Source of the DNA: Amoebophrya sp. A120
Taxonomy: Eukaryota; Sar; Dinophyceae; Syndiniales; Amoebophryaceae
Assembly (NCBI GenBank): GCA_905178155.1
Contig: CAJINV010000021.1
Location: forward strand, 785,420-849,419
Length of the DNA stretch: 64,000 nucleotides
Direction: 5' to 3'
Shown: piece by piece, positions 22,702-36,609 of the stretch
Numbering within the stretch: the stretch's first letter is position 1
Layout of the letters: each line of letters opens with the position of its first letter
The notes under the pieces: generated by a model
Database searches by the model: none
Seen by the model: only the letters and a program-made list of their open reading frames with translations
What the model was told of the DNA's origin: nothing
Translations under genes and position numbers: made by a program

Positions 22702-24897
22702 CTACGGGCATTTCTCATAAATAACGTTTCGATCGGCCTCAAATTCTTCTCTGGAGACCCACATGTGCCCGGGGGCAGCCTTCTTCAGGTACGAGCGCAG
22801 GAGGTCGAGATCAACAGGAGGCGCATTTGAAGCTGTAGTCCCGACGTATTGCTCAAACCCTGCCTTGGCTTCCAAGTACGTAGTGCGAAATTGGTCCGCT
22901 CGTTCCAAATCCTTCTCATACAAGGCAATGAGCAACATGGCGCCGTACCACGACGCGCCCTTCGTGCAGAAAAGGTTGTGCACATTCGGGATTTGGTAAC
23001 ACGTCGCATCGGTTTCCGCAGGAGGATTTTTCTTTCCCTTCTTTTTTCCCTGGCCTTTCATCGCCAAAGGCGGTTGATGCAGCGCAGTGGCGTGAGGGAT
23101 TGTCTGAGGGATTGTCTTATTGCCGAGGATAAGCGGACTTTCGGGTGGCAGAGCCTGTTGCGGCCCTTTATTCGACGGCGGGCTGCCCGTCGGCGGTAAC
23201 AAGCGATGCTGCTGCTGCGCGACTTGTGACCCAGCAGTTCCCTGTGGTGCTAGTCGTGCCCCTGGTTGCAATGTCAATGTGGCCTGTGCAGCAGCGCTGG
23301 TGTCGTAGTTTTTGCCCTGGTTATAATCCCCGTACAGGTCGCGCAAGTGCTTCAAGGTGATGCCGAAATTTTGCAAGTACTGCAGAACGGACTGGACTTC
23401 TTTCGTTTCGCAGATGATCGGAATGGGGTTCTTTCTGTTTTTCGGCGACACGCGGGACAGCAGCTGCAGCACTATCGCAAGCACCAACACTGGCAGTCTC
23501 TGCGTGTCCGGAAGGCGCGAGAACCCGCGGTGTGTGGAAGAGGAATCTTCGTTGGCGTCTTCGTCGTCGTCATCTTTTTCCCCGCGAGCGAACTCTTGAT
23601 CCTGATCATTCTCTTGACCACGCGCCTGTTCGACATCTACTGCGGGCTGCTGCTGCTGTCCAATGCTCCTCGAGGATGAGGAAGTGGCGGCTTGTTGCCC
23701 AGCAACGACTCCAGCCTGATGTATCATTTGCCTTTTTTTAACAGCTCCAGCAGGCTTCATGTTAGTCTCCTCTGGTTCTTTATTGGCGTTCAATGCCGCG
23801 TCCACAAAGTTCGCCAGCATGCCTATGTGCGTAAAATCTACTTCTTTGACTACGCGCCTGCGCGAAAGCGCATTGTAGATGTGCAACTTGCTTCCCGACC
23901 TGTCCGCGAGTCCTTTGCCCTTGTTTCCTTTAGTTGCACCTCCGGCGGCTCCTGTGGCTGTATTCTTCGTAGTTGTCGGTGCGTTTTCACCTTGTTCCGT
24001 GCTGTTCATTGAGCAGTCGTAGCTTGCCAAGACCATGCCATTTTCGACCAAACTGATCTGCAGAAACTCCTCTTCCCGCACATAGTCGATAAAAATTCCC
24101 GCGTCCCTCCCGTGTGCGTACACAGCCAGAGTCGCACGCTTATTCAGCGACACGAACGAAGCGCGCTCGAGTAAGGCTTGGGCGACCTGTTCCCGAAACG
24201 GTCCGCAGTAGGCCGTGACGACAGGTTCTATCGCAAAAATCGCTCTTTCGTCGTGCGGACTTTTTCGGTGGAGACTACTTCCTCCGATCGGACTGGTTCT
24301 GTCGGCACTTTGTCTGGACGTGTTTCTTTTGAAGGCACCAACGCCAGCTAATGCAGACGACGAGGCGGCAGCTCCCGGTGCTTCATCTTCGCCGTCGATG
24401 TCCATTGGCGCTGGCCCGGTTTCAACATCTGCATCCTCATCCTCCATGACTTCGTCCACAAGATGCTGCAAAGCTGCTTTGTGAACCGCAAACCCAAGTG
24501 ACCCTGTATATGACAAAACACCATCCGGTCGCGTGAGGCTGGCAACAGGGTCTGGAACCACGCCAGCCGCAAGCAAGTCGGTTGTACTTGCTACGTCGTC
24601 TCCACCTTTGTCAAGGTTTTCATTCATCAGAAAGGCCTCGTCATAACAACCTATCCGTGCCGACGAAAAGCCTGGTTGGAGGTCTAGCATCCAGATCTTG
24701 GGTCGCGACAAGCGTTGACTAGCTGGGAGTTGTTCAGTTTCGTCTCCCGAGTTGCTGTCTTCCACCTGCTCTGTGTTCTCCGCGTCGTCATCATCAAGCC
24801 CATCCATGTCATCATCTTGGAGTAGATCTTCGCCCGGAGTGGGCGATCCGGCAGGTAGCAGATCACCCTCCAGATCCGGTACTTGGTCTGTCGTCAT
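22702..24897 (-). CDS. Divergent actin-related protein
   Basis: A single 731-residue frame from ATG 24897. An acidic N-terminus of about 65 residues precedes WMLDLQPGFSSARIGCYDEA, which occupies the place of the actin phosphate-binding strand pair. Further actin-fold landmarks are IFAIEPVVTAYCGPFREQVAQALLERASF (VxEPxL...R..M..IMFE region), LAVYAHGRDAGIFIDYVREE (phosphate-2 like) and, near the C-terminus, TKGASWYGAMLLIALY, at the position of actin's VWIGGSILASL. Long Gln/Glu/Asp-rich and Ala/Ser-rich inserts make it nearly twice the size of actin, and the nucleotide-binding glycines are poorly kept. Nuclear Arps of chromatin remodellers (Arp4/5/8) carry such inserts, but the subfamily is not determined. 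Confidence 0.65.
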   Translation of the reverse strand: MTTDQVPDLEGDLLPAGSPTPGEDLLQDDDMDGLDDDDAENTEQVEDSNSGDETEQLPASQRLSRPKIWMLDLQPGFSSARIGCYDEAFLMNENLDKGGDDVASTTDLLAAGVVPDPVASLTRPDGVLSYTGSLGFAVHKAALQHLVDEVMEDEDADVETGPAPMDIDGEDEAPGAAASSSALAGVGAFKRNTSRQSADRTSPIGGSSLHRKSPHDERAIFAIEPVVTAYCGPFREQVAQALLERASFVSLNKRATLAVYAHGRDAGIFIDYVREEEFLQISLVENGMVLASYDCSMNSTEQGENAPTTTKNTATGAAGGATKGNKGKGLADRSGSKLHIYNALSRRRVVKEVDFTHIGMLANFVDAALNANKEPEETNMKPAGAVKKRQMIHQAGVVAGQQAATSSSSRSIGQQQQPAVDVEQARGQENDQDQEFARGEKDDDDEDANEDSSSTHRGFSRLPDTQRLPVLVLAIVLQLLSRVSPKNRKNPIPIICETKEVQSVLQYLQNFGITLKHLRDLYGDYNQGKNYDTSAAAQATLTLQPGARLAPQGTAGSQVAQQQHRLLPPTGSPPSNKGPQQALPPESPLILGNKTIPQTIPHATALHQPPLAMKGQGKKKGKKNPPAETDATCYQIPNVHNLFCTKGASWYGAMLLIALYEKDLERADQFRTTYLEAKAGFEQYVGTTASNAPPVDLDLLRSYLKKAAPGHMWVSREEFEADRNVIYEKCP

Positions 24898-25279
24898 GGT
24901 TCTACGTCTTCACACTCAATCAAGAACAACGCAAACTCTCAAGCTCTACGAAGAAAACTACTAGCAATTTTAGAGGTGGTAGTTTACTTAGGAGATAGAG
25001 ATATATCAATTGTCTCCTCGCTGATATGGGGCGTAAGTACAATTATATCGAGATGGACATGGAAACAAATCAATGGAAATGCCAGTGCGGCAAAGCCAAA
25101 GTCATACAGATACATTAATATGTGATAAATAAGTGAGATCTTGAAGTCGAAGAACTCATAAACCTTGCGTCGCTCCTTCGTCGAGCTGTTTGGAAAAGAG
25201 TCAACGCGACGAATTTGGATCGTTGTTCTTGAAAATCGACGCTGCAAGCAGCGAGCAGGCGGCTATGCAGATGTGTCGA
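24898..25279. other. Intergenic region
   Basis: AT-rich spacer upstream of the actin-related gene; nothing recognised. Confidence 0.45.
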
Positions 25280-27120
25280 CTTTTACGAGAAGCGAGGCGG
25301 AGCCGGAGATTAACGGGCAGCGGACGATCGCCAAGCGCCCCTGGAATTCGCACGCCAAACGCAAGGCACGGCAGGCCACTGTCATGAACAGCGGACCACC
25401 GCCCCCCCTTTTGCCATCGCCGTCCGGCGCGCGCGCCCCCGCCCGCTCGCAGCCACAGGGCAGGCGAACCACAGACAAGCACAAGGAAAGAAACCAAAGG
25501 CCCACGGCTGCGGGCGGGCCCGAGCTATGCGCGCGGGCGGGCCCTCCGCCGGCGGGCCCGGTCCGTCCCCCCCGCCCTGGCTCACTTCCAGCCGGGCTTC
25601 GTTCCATGACTGAAGCGAGGGCGCCGGCGCAATGCTTTGGCGCCCTGTCGCCAATGAATGACGAAACACAGCGCCCGGGCACTTTCACCGACGGACCCGG
25701 GCGCCCCGCCCGGCCTTTCCACCCTGCCCGCCTTTTCTTTTTGTCGCTTTGCCAAATCTACCGCCGAGAGATTCGCTGGGGGCGGCGGACCAGACCTTGC
25801 TCGCGGGCGGCGTCAGAATTTGCGCAAAGTGCTTGCCTGCCAGCCGGAGGATGCCGGCCGTCGCCGTCCCATTGTGCGCGAGCAATGAATTGCAAAAGCT
25901 GCAAGTAGCTGAGCCGCGCCGGCACTCTTGTGCGGCTGCTGCGTGATTCCGCCCTGCTTTTTCGCTTTAACGCCACAGCTTTTCGCAACAATGCAAAAAA
26001 TAGAAATAATCCGCAAACCCGCAGAACAAGGCTGGCCGCTGGGTGGCTGACGCTCGGGCCGCCGGCTTCCTTTCGCTGCCCCCAATGGCACACACAAGAA
26101 GACACGGGCGGCCCCACTACTAGCCTCGGCAAAGCCCCGGACTCCGGCGCCCCTTTTCCAGCCGCCTCAACACAACGAAGAAGCAAAAGCCGGAGGCCTC
26201 GCGGCATAGATACAAAACGACCGACCGGCGCCATTTCCGCGCGCGCCCGCGACGCCATCTCTCGGAATAGTGGCCGGCCTTTCCGTTGTAGTGGGCTGGC
26301 GACGCCGCTCCCCCCATCGCTATACGTCCTTGACAAATGCGCAAGGATTCCCCTTGGTCGATATTACGCCGCAACAGACTCGCCTGCACACTGTAAGCAA
26401 TCAGACAGCGCGGGCTCATCCCTCCGGCCACCATAAACAAGGCGCCAACACTGCGCCCCATGGGGCCGCCTGAGGGATGCCTAGTCGCGCGCGGCGCCCA
26501 AGAGCATGAAGGCGCGCGCGCGTCTCTGCGCGCGCGCGTCGATCCGTGCCCGCGTCCGTCCGCGCGGGCGGCCGGCGTGCGCGCGGGCGGCCGAACATAG
26601 GGGGCCGCCAGGCAGTGCGACAAAATCCATGACTGTCATGCACATGCCCCCCGTCCGGCTCGTGCAGGAGGTTCTTGCTCGATTCATTGCTTGGCTACGC
26701 ATCGCCAAGAGGCCTGCCAGGGCCCACAACGCAGGCCCGCCTCCCCCCCTCAAAGTCCGGCGCTACGCGCGAGACCGGTTCTCGGGGGCCGCGACTGCAA
26801 TCTGCCCCCGCCTGGTCCAGGCCGGTGGCAACCCACCCGGGCCGCCCAGACTGATCACCGCCCGCAAGGGCGGCGCCTAGTACCTGCGAGCAGGCGGCCC
26901 CCTGCCTGGCAAAAGGAAAGCGCCAGCCGGGGCGGCCGCCTCGCGCCGGTCGGCTTTTCGCGGGTCCCAAATTTTGGCTGACCGCACGCAGCCAAGTGCC
27001 AACGCACTCTCGTAAGCCGTCGCCTTATTCCGCGCGTTCTGGTAGACGACGCGCGGCCGGAGCCGCGCGCCGCGGCTCCATGTGCGTGCGCCCCCGGAAG
27101 CGCGCCGGCGCCCAGTGAGC
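25280..27120. other. GC-rich, apparently gene-free island
   Basis: About 1.8 kb that is much richer in G+C and CpG than either flank, with runs such as GCGCGCGCG and CGGGCGGGC. Many overlapping open frames occur on both strands, as expected from composition alone. None has a recognisable motif, and they mutually overlap. Flanks on both sides are AT-rich. I see no TIRs, duplications or rRNA/tRNA signature. Confidence 0.5.
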
Positions 27121-27486
27121 GGCTACATCGTGCCAGGCTTAGTTACGTAATAATTTGGGCCAGTGCTATTAAAGAACCACTCTGTAACCAACTCCAACGA
27201 ACAACACGTACCATTGCGTCGCAACGTCGACCTCCATACGGATTGCCGGACACACACGACCATCGTCGTTACAAGAAATTATAATTCAATTCGTTGACAC
27301 TTCTGTGATGTCAATACTGTGATCATCCTTCCAATGGTAGTATAATCGAATAAACTGAAGATTCTCAGTACTTATCATTTCAACTACTTTTGTCTTCGCC
27401 AAAAAAACCCATGATAAACTGTCGCCAAAGTGTAGTACTCCAGTACTTGTACATGATGTACTTGATTATTATTATATGAGTTTCCC
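27121..27486. other. AT-rich spacer downstream of DHX15
   Basis: Non-coding DNA between the GC island and the helicase stop codon. It probably holds the 3' UTR of the helicase. Confidence 0.4.
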
Positions 27487-31195
<3,709 letters not shown>

Positions 31196-31585
31196 TCATC
31201 CACTTGCATTTTGGGTCATGGTTGTAATCTTTATCTTCGTCTTGTTCTTCGTACTTGATTTTGCAGCGGCCGAGCTATCTGCTCTACTACCGGTCGCAGC
31301 AGCTTCTTGCGTAGATCTTCTCGTCGACGAAGAAGTATCGATACTACAACCGCCATTCAAACCCTTCGACACTGCTTCGGCATTCTTTGCAATGTCCTGT
31401 GCCCGTCGTTGCAACCTCCTGGTCAGAGCTTCCGCCTCCAACGTCTGCAGCGCTCGCTCCCGCGCGAGGGCGTCCTTGTGCTGTTTCTCCTTCTCGTCGT
31501 ACTGCCTTTGCAATTCGCGCTCTTGCTCCAAAGTGCGGCGCAGGTGGCCGCCGATCTCCCGAACAATCTCGAGGTCTTGGTCCAT
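31196..31585 (-). CDS. Small coiled-coil protein
   Basis: A 129-residue frame from ATG 31585 to TGA 31196. Residues 1-75 are strongly helical and charged (LRRTLEQERELQRQYDEKEKQHKDALARERALQTLEAEALTRRLQRRAQDIA), with heptad-like leucines and no proline. The C-terminal 50 residues are Ser/Thr/Lys-rich and probably disordered. I recognise no family. Its orientation and codon texture match its neighbours, which supports it being a real gene. It could also be the 3' exon of a longer one. Confidence 0.6.
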   Translation of the reverse strand: MDQDLEIVREIGGHLRRTLEQERELQRQYDEKEKQHKDALARERALQTLEAEALTRRLQRRAQDIAKNAEAVSKGLNGGCSIDTSSSTRRSTQEAAATGSRADSSAAAKSSTKNKTKIKITTMTQNASG

Positions 31586-32112
31586 GATGATTTCGTTTTC
31601 TTTTGCAGTTTTGTTTACATATCACACACACACACGAGGCGCACAAAGCAGATCAACTACAGAAGAAGCTTGCACGAAGTCGTGCTGAAGAGGAGCATCA
31701 TGCTGAAACGGTCGTGGTCAATGCTGCTAATAGGTATCGGTATGATCATGTGCAGCAGGTTTCAAGTCTCACATTCGATGGGATACCGATTATACAGCTC
31801 GCGATTTGTGCACCGGCACTAGCTACAAAGCGAACGAGCACGACGATTAGAAGAGCAGCTCAAATACATTCATTCGGGAAGCTACACTGGTCACGTTTTC
31901 TACTCGGTCAACAAGATTTTCATGGTACATAGCAGCTTTGATTTCGACCACATGTGCGAAGAACAAAAATCGCAAAGAGAGGGACTTGCGCAAGGAACAA
32001 GCCGCTTCACACGACTGCCGCGTTTCTCTTACTTTATTTTGCGCGTAGGTGTAGTGGCTCCTGTGGTCACAGAAGTTGTAGATGAGTCCAAGTAGTTTGT
32101 TCTGCGTACAGC
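31586..32112. other. Intergenic region
   Basis: About 530 bp; no gene or bounded repeat recognised. A short CA repeat lies at about 31625. Confidence 0.45.
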
Positions 32113-33885
32113 TCACAAAGTGAAATTTTCAGCTTTGATGTTCAGCTGCATTTTATTTCCCAAATCCACCGTGTACCGGCCAGATTCCGCGTGGTACTCA
32201 CCGACTTGCGCAAAGGAACCGTTCCAAGGCGCGCCCGCTTTCAGGCCGGTTAAGCGGACGATTGCGCCTTTCTTAAACCTTAAGTCGCCGGCGGACGCGG
32301 ATGATGACAGGGGCTGCTTGGAGGAAACCTGTATTAATGTGATGTGGCATGATCATTATTTGAGAAGAAAACTGTATTTGCGAATAGCCACTTCTAGCAA
32401 CTCGTCACGTCCTACTCCTGTTGAAAGCGAACTTCATGTACAAATCGTAATCGACTTTAATGCAAAAGAAACTGTGAAGCAGGACGTCATCAACATGAAC
32501 ATACCTCAACAAGGCAGGCCCCTGGCGACGCCGGGTCGTCGAGCTGGTACAAGCATCCGCCTCCGCTGCCCTCCAGGCAAACCTGCTCGAGCCTGAAGTT
32601 GTTGGGACTCAAGGCGAGCGACTCTTCTTCGATCAGAACCTGGTAGCGGCCCTTGCCGGGTAGGTATTTCGTGATGACGCCTATTCTGCCATTCATCTGG
32701 GGCTTGCTCTTCAGGCTGTGAATCACCACCGTGCTAGAGTTCGGGATCGCGAGGCCGTTACTGCAGATGGTCTGTGGTATGCGAGTGCGTTTATAAGTTC
32801 ATCGGGTGGAATGATTTTTGAGGAGGATTCGTGATGCAGTTGTGTTCCTTTTCTGTCACGTGACTGTCTTTGTATACAAGTGTGCACCATTCATACCAAA
32901 AAATCATTTTTTTCTTATTCGTACCAGCGCTCCCTTCGCAGCCGCGTCGTTCGCAGCTGCGTCTGCTGTTGCTGGCGAAGCAGCTAGACACTTTTTCAGA
33001 AAAGCGAGCACGTCGTCAATTTCCTCGGGGCAAGCCGCGTGTCCCATGCCCTCATAGGTCTTTAGCTCGTAGCCGCTGAGGCCACTCTCTTTCATCTGCG
33101 CAGCAATCATCTGGGCGCCAATTAGAGGTATGGTTCCGTCCGCGGTGCCGTGACAGTGAAGGATGTTTGTGACGGGGGCGCGAATCTGATGTAGTTTTGC
33201 GTGAATATTTTTTGGCGAAAAGTCAATCTTTTATTCGCAATTTGATTTTTTTTTCTTGCCGCGCTTCTTCTATTACTTTTCGTGGGTCCTACTTCGACGT
33301 GCGCCGATGTAGTGCGCGATGATGAAGCAGTGTGATTTATCCAGACTGGTCCTTCAAAGAAGTACTCGAAGCATTGTATAATACCCACATCGTCTGCAGC
33401 CCCAACACCACGCCGCTCATGAGCAGTATTCCGGCGCAGGGTGTTGGGAGCTGCAGCGCCACCCAGGACGCGATGTGTCCGCCGAGCGAGAAGCCGCCGA
33501 AGATCATCTTGGAGAGAGGGACGTGCGGGTTTGCGACCAATTCCGCATTTACCAACTTTAAAATTTCGACCCACGAGCCCTCGACCATCGGGGGTCGGCT
33601 TTGCAGCATGGCCATCAAATCGACGGGGCTCAACGACTTGGCCGCCAAATCGCACCATGCGGTTTGTTTCATTCCCCCGGAGAGGGTGACCGGGATCTGC
33701 GGGGCAGTCGGCGCGATGATTTTTAAACCGGGTATTTGCTTCGCAAAGTCTTGCAGTGGCTCCCGCCAACCGTAGCTGCTGTCGCCCAACCCGTGAAAGA
33801 AAAACATCGTCGCCGTATGCTTCACGCTTGGCTCGAACGTGAGCGTTGGCCGCCCGTTATTCGGGTCCTCTTTCACGGTCACCAT
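32113..33885 (-). CDS. Acyl-protein thioesterase-like hydrolase with a C-terminal tandem module
   Basis: Exons 33385-33885, 32925-33185, 32505-32771 and 32113-32328 (1245 nt, 414 residues) are separated by GT-AG introns and stay in frame. Residues 1-240 form an alpha/beta hydrolase of the LYPLA/APT family. They show the FFFHGLGDSSYGW oxyanion region, nucleophile Ser in GGFSLGG (usually GFSQGG), Asp in HCHGTADGTIPL and His in YEGMGHAACPEE. Such enzymes remove palmitate from protein cysteines or hydrolyse lysophospholipids. The C-terminal 170 residues are extra. They contain two similar units, VIHSLKSKPQMNGRIGVITKYLPGKGRYQVL...NNF and IVRLTGLKAGAPWNGSFAQVGEYHAESGRYTVDL...ENF, resembling small beta-barrel repeats. 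Typical APTs stop near 230 residues. Confidence 0.87.
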
Positions 33886-34808
33886 TTTGTATTTTTTCTT
33901 GGAAAAAGGAACTGCTCTATAAATTGCTACTTTGATGAACTTATCATTGGTTCGAATTCAAGAACATCATGTTGCGATCATAAAGCCCATGAACCAAAGG
34001 TAAACTAGTTTTCGTTTATTTCTTTTTGTAGCGTGTTAATCGTCTGTGCGTATACATAAATTTAAATACGTCCAAATTCTTGTTGAAAAGAAAAATAAGC
34101 AACTGTGCCATGTGGCGGCGTTGCCATTGCTACAACGGCCACATAAAAAACTGATCAAGATCCACCAGCACACGATAACCATTGATCTCGATTGCTATGC
34201 TCTCAGGGCTATGAAATGCAAAAGCATTGCATCGTACTAGTATAAATCGCATGACAAATTTCCTCAGCATGAAAAATGGAATTTGTAATGCGGATTTAGG
34301 TTAGGGAGATTTGTAATGCATGATTGCGATTACTACGAGTACGATGCTTTTGCACAGGATAAGGGCGCGATTGGATAAGATGATCGCCAGGTCGTCTTCG
34401 TCTACTCAGGTCTCTCTTGCCGAATGAAACCGGCAGAAGTTCTTGTGTGATCTTCTACTTGTGCTAGCGAAATGTCCGTTCCAAAAATAAGGTGACGTAG
34501 AACTACTTGAAGATGATGATCTGATACCGTGGTAGTATGACCGGATGGAATTAGACCTCCTGGGAAGATGTGCTGGCGCCAACTGCTACCGACAAACGTA
34601 CCAAGTCCAAGTGTAACACATTCGACAGAACGAATAGTCACGAACACGTCAAAAAATCTCAACCAAGGCGCGCCGTGCTCGCGCGAGTGAGGTCGCCTTC
34701 TAGCGAATTCTGAAAGGACTGACTCAAATATTCAATGCTGCGACTGCGAATGCAAATGCTTCTGTACAAATACAATTGGTCGTCGCATGAAGAAAGTAAA
34801 TAGTTTCT
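33886..34808. other. Intergenic region containing a solo introner
   Basis: No protein gene recognised. The notable content is the intact introner-type element at 34210-34361. Confidence 0.5.
34210..34361. mobile_element. Introner-type element (family B) outside any recognised gene
   Basis: A 152-bp element nearly identical to the intronic copy at 3115-3264, sharing the ATCGTACTAGTATAAATCGC block. TIRs run TATGAAATGCAAAAGCAT / ATGCTTTTGCACAGGATA, and the 5-bp duplication AGGGC lies at 34205-34209 and 34362-34366. It is 324 bp upstream of the thioesterase ATG and could lie in an unannotated UTR. Confidence 0.9.
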
Positions 34809-35543
34809 TCATTTCGTCCTCTGCTTTTTGAATTTCATCAGCAATTCTGCTTGCTCCAAATCGTCTCGGCCTCGCTTCTGATCTTTCCTCGCGACCAGAA
34901 ACGCCTCCAGGTGCGGATTGCATCCATTGAAAGATTGCCGACCGAAGGGCTTGATCTTCTTCGTGCTGATATTCGCCTGTCCGCTAGAAAGAACCTGCTC
35001 CTCTTTCGTAGGGACCCTTTCGTAGGGATCGCGGATGTTGTCCGTTCTGGCGCATTCCTCCTCGTACCCCGGCAAGACCCACTGCTCTGGTAGGGTTACT
35101 GGCTGTAGTTCAAGATGACCTGGTCCCTGCTCCGCGGGATTGATACCCGCTTGTTCCTGCTGAACTGCAGCAGCCGATGAACCAGCAGAATTTTGCCCCG
35201 GTGCTGTTCTCGCCGTCGCACCGGCGGGAGTAGTAGTTCCAGGTCTTGTAGCTGCACCCGACGCATTCACTCCTGTCCTCTGCGAAGGTGTTGTAGTCGC
35301 TGATGTCACTCGGCTTTTCCGCATGAACTGCAAACCAGCTACGTTTCTTGACAGGCCAACCGGCTTTGCGGGAGGTGCTGCGGTGGATGATACCTCCTGC
35401 GGAGCAGGTACTTTGTCACTTGGCAGAAGGCCATCCTCGGTACCGTCCGCGAAAGAAAGGGATGATGTCAGTGCTTTACTTTGCAGAAACGATGAGTTAC
35501 TGGACTGCTTCTGCTTGTTTTTCCTCTTCTGCTTGTTTGCCAT
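34809..35543 (-). CDS. MPP6-like nuclear exosome cofactor
   Basis: A single 244-residue frame from ATG 35543. Two short signatures of the M-phase phosphoprotein 6 family are present in the right order. GLSRNVAGLQFMRK (about 63-76) corresponds to the LSKxxLxMKFMQR box, and FGRQSFNGCNPHLEAFL (about 200-217) to the RxSFxGFNPxxEKLM box. Between them lies WVLPGYEEECARTD, as in the W...SYxxC segment. MPP6 tethers the Mtr4 helicase to the nuclear RNA exosome and is involved in 5.8S rRNA processing. The central 90 residues (Ala/Thr/Pro/Gln) are an insertion compared with animal MPP6 (about 160 residues). The start and end are lysine-rich, consistent with a nuclear protein. Confidence 0.75.
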   Translation of the reverse strand: MANKQKRKNKQKQSSNSSFLQSKALTSSLSFADGTEDGLLPSDKVPAPQEVSSTAAPPAKPVGLSRNVAGLQFMRKSRVTSATTTPSQRTGVNASGAATRPGTTTPAGATARTAPGQNSAGSSAAAVQQEQAGINPAEQGPGHLELQPVTLPEQWVLPGYEEECARTDNIRDPYERVPTKEEQVLSSGQANISTKKIKPFGRQSFNGCNPHLEAFLVARKDQKRGRDDLEQAELLMKFKKQRTK

Positions 35544-35890
35544 TTTGTCTAAAAACGGCAGGGGGGTGGAAAAATACTAGAGATGAGTCGCTTTGGCTTT
35601 AGTGTGCGTGGAGCAGAGTGTCGCTTTACAACTAGTGTGCTGACGCTGTGCTGAGTCAACTGGTCTTAAGAGAAGTTTGTCTGTCGTAGCGAGATAACTT
35701 GACCTGGGTTTACGTATAAATTGAGAGCACGCGCAGTGACATTTTTCCCATTCAAGATCGGTATGAAAGCAAAACGTCAAATCCTTCAGATCAGCATAAC
35801 AATCTGGATTGCTATTTTTTGGATCTCTGTTTTCTCACGATCTTTCGATCTCTAACTGCTTGGTGGCAGATTCTGCTTCCCATTTTTTTT

Positions 35891-36381
35891 GGTTAACATA
35901 CCAGAATCTAAACGATTGCGTCTAAACTTTCAGACCTAAACGAACAGGCGTCGAAACGATCGCCCGCGGGTCTAAACTATCAACGCGACGTCGCGAGCCT
36001 TGCTGGGATTGCAGTCCGTCCGTGCTTTCTTGTTGTCGGAGACTGGCCGACAGGAGAGGGGCCTCGATGGTGGCGAGAAGCAATCAAAAGGAGGCAGGGG
36101 GGAAAAGAGTCGAGGCAGGGGAACCGCAGGGGGGCGGGCGAAAAACAGCGAGGGAGAGAGTCGTCGGCCAGGGCAGCCGCCGCCGGCCGGCCGGCCGGCG
36201 GCGGCTGCCCTGGCCGACGACAGGAAACCCCAAACCCCAAACCCTAGACCCAAAACCCTTGAGCCGACCGCTCTCACTTTTGTATGCAAAGTTGAGAAGT
36301 TTAGAGATCTTCCCAAACGTTTACGCGTTTGGTCCAAACGTTTAGTTCCAGGGGTGCAGTTTAGATTCTGGTATGTTAACC
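35891..36381. mobile_element. Mutator-like MITE with a large central palindrome
   Basis: A 491-bp element with perfect 23-bp terminal inverted repeats (35891-35913 and 36359-36381, starting GGTTAACATACCAGAATC). It is flanked by the 9-bp direct repeat ATTTTTTTT at 35882-35890 and 36382-36390. Subterminal TCTAAAC/CCTAAAC-type repeats occur in opposite orientation at the two ends, and a 62-bp palindrome lies inside. There is no transposase. Nine-bp duplications are typical of Mutator-like elements; the T-rich target means the duplication length is slightly uncertain. Confidence 0.82.
36160..36221. repeat. Perfect 62-bp palindrome
   Basis: The two 31-nt arms are exact reverse complements around a centre at 36190/36191, which is a run of CCGG units. 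A degenerate telomere-like run (AAACCCC, AAACCCT) follows at about 36225-36258. Confidence 0.93.
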
Positions 36382-36609
36382 ATTTTTTTTCGCTTCATTT
36401 GATCTTGGTGACACGACACGCAGATCTTTTTCTTTGCTCGGCAGCAATTTTCTAAAACGAGCAAGAGAGAGAGGGGACGTCGCCATAGCACCTCCGCAGT
36501 TGATTTTTTACGGAGCGCGCCTGTTCGCATCTGTATTCTATGTGGAATAGGCTTGATATAAAATTAATGCAAAAATCCAAGGAGGATACAAACCGAATTA
36601 GACCACAGG

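Larger units (their letters stand above)
35544..36609. other. Intergenic region carrying a MITE
   Basis: No gene; occupied mainly by the TIR element at 35891-36381. Confidence 0.5.

Noticed and set aside
25165-26980. Overlapping frames of up to 247 codons in the GC-rich block
   Set aside because: High GC removes stops in all frames; frames overlap each other on both strands and show no motif.
36225-36258. Telomere-like AAACCCC/AAACCCT run as a true internal telomere
   Set aside because: Only a few degenerate units, and they lie inside a MITE that also has CTAAAC-type repeats near its ends.
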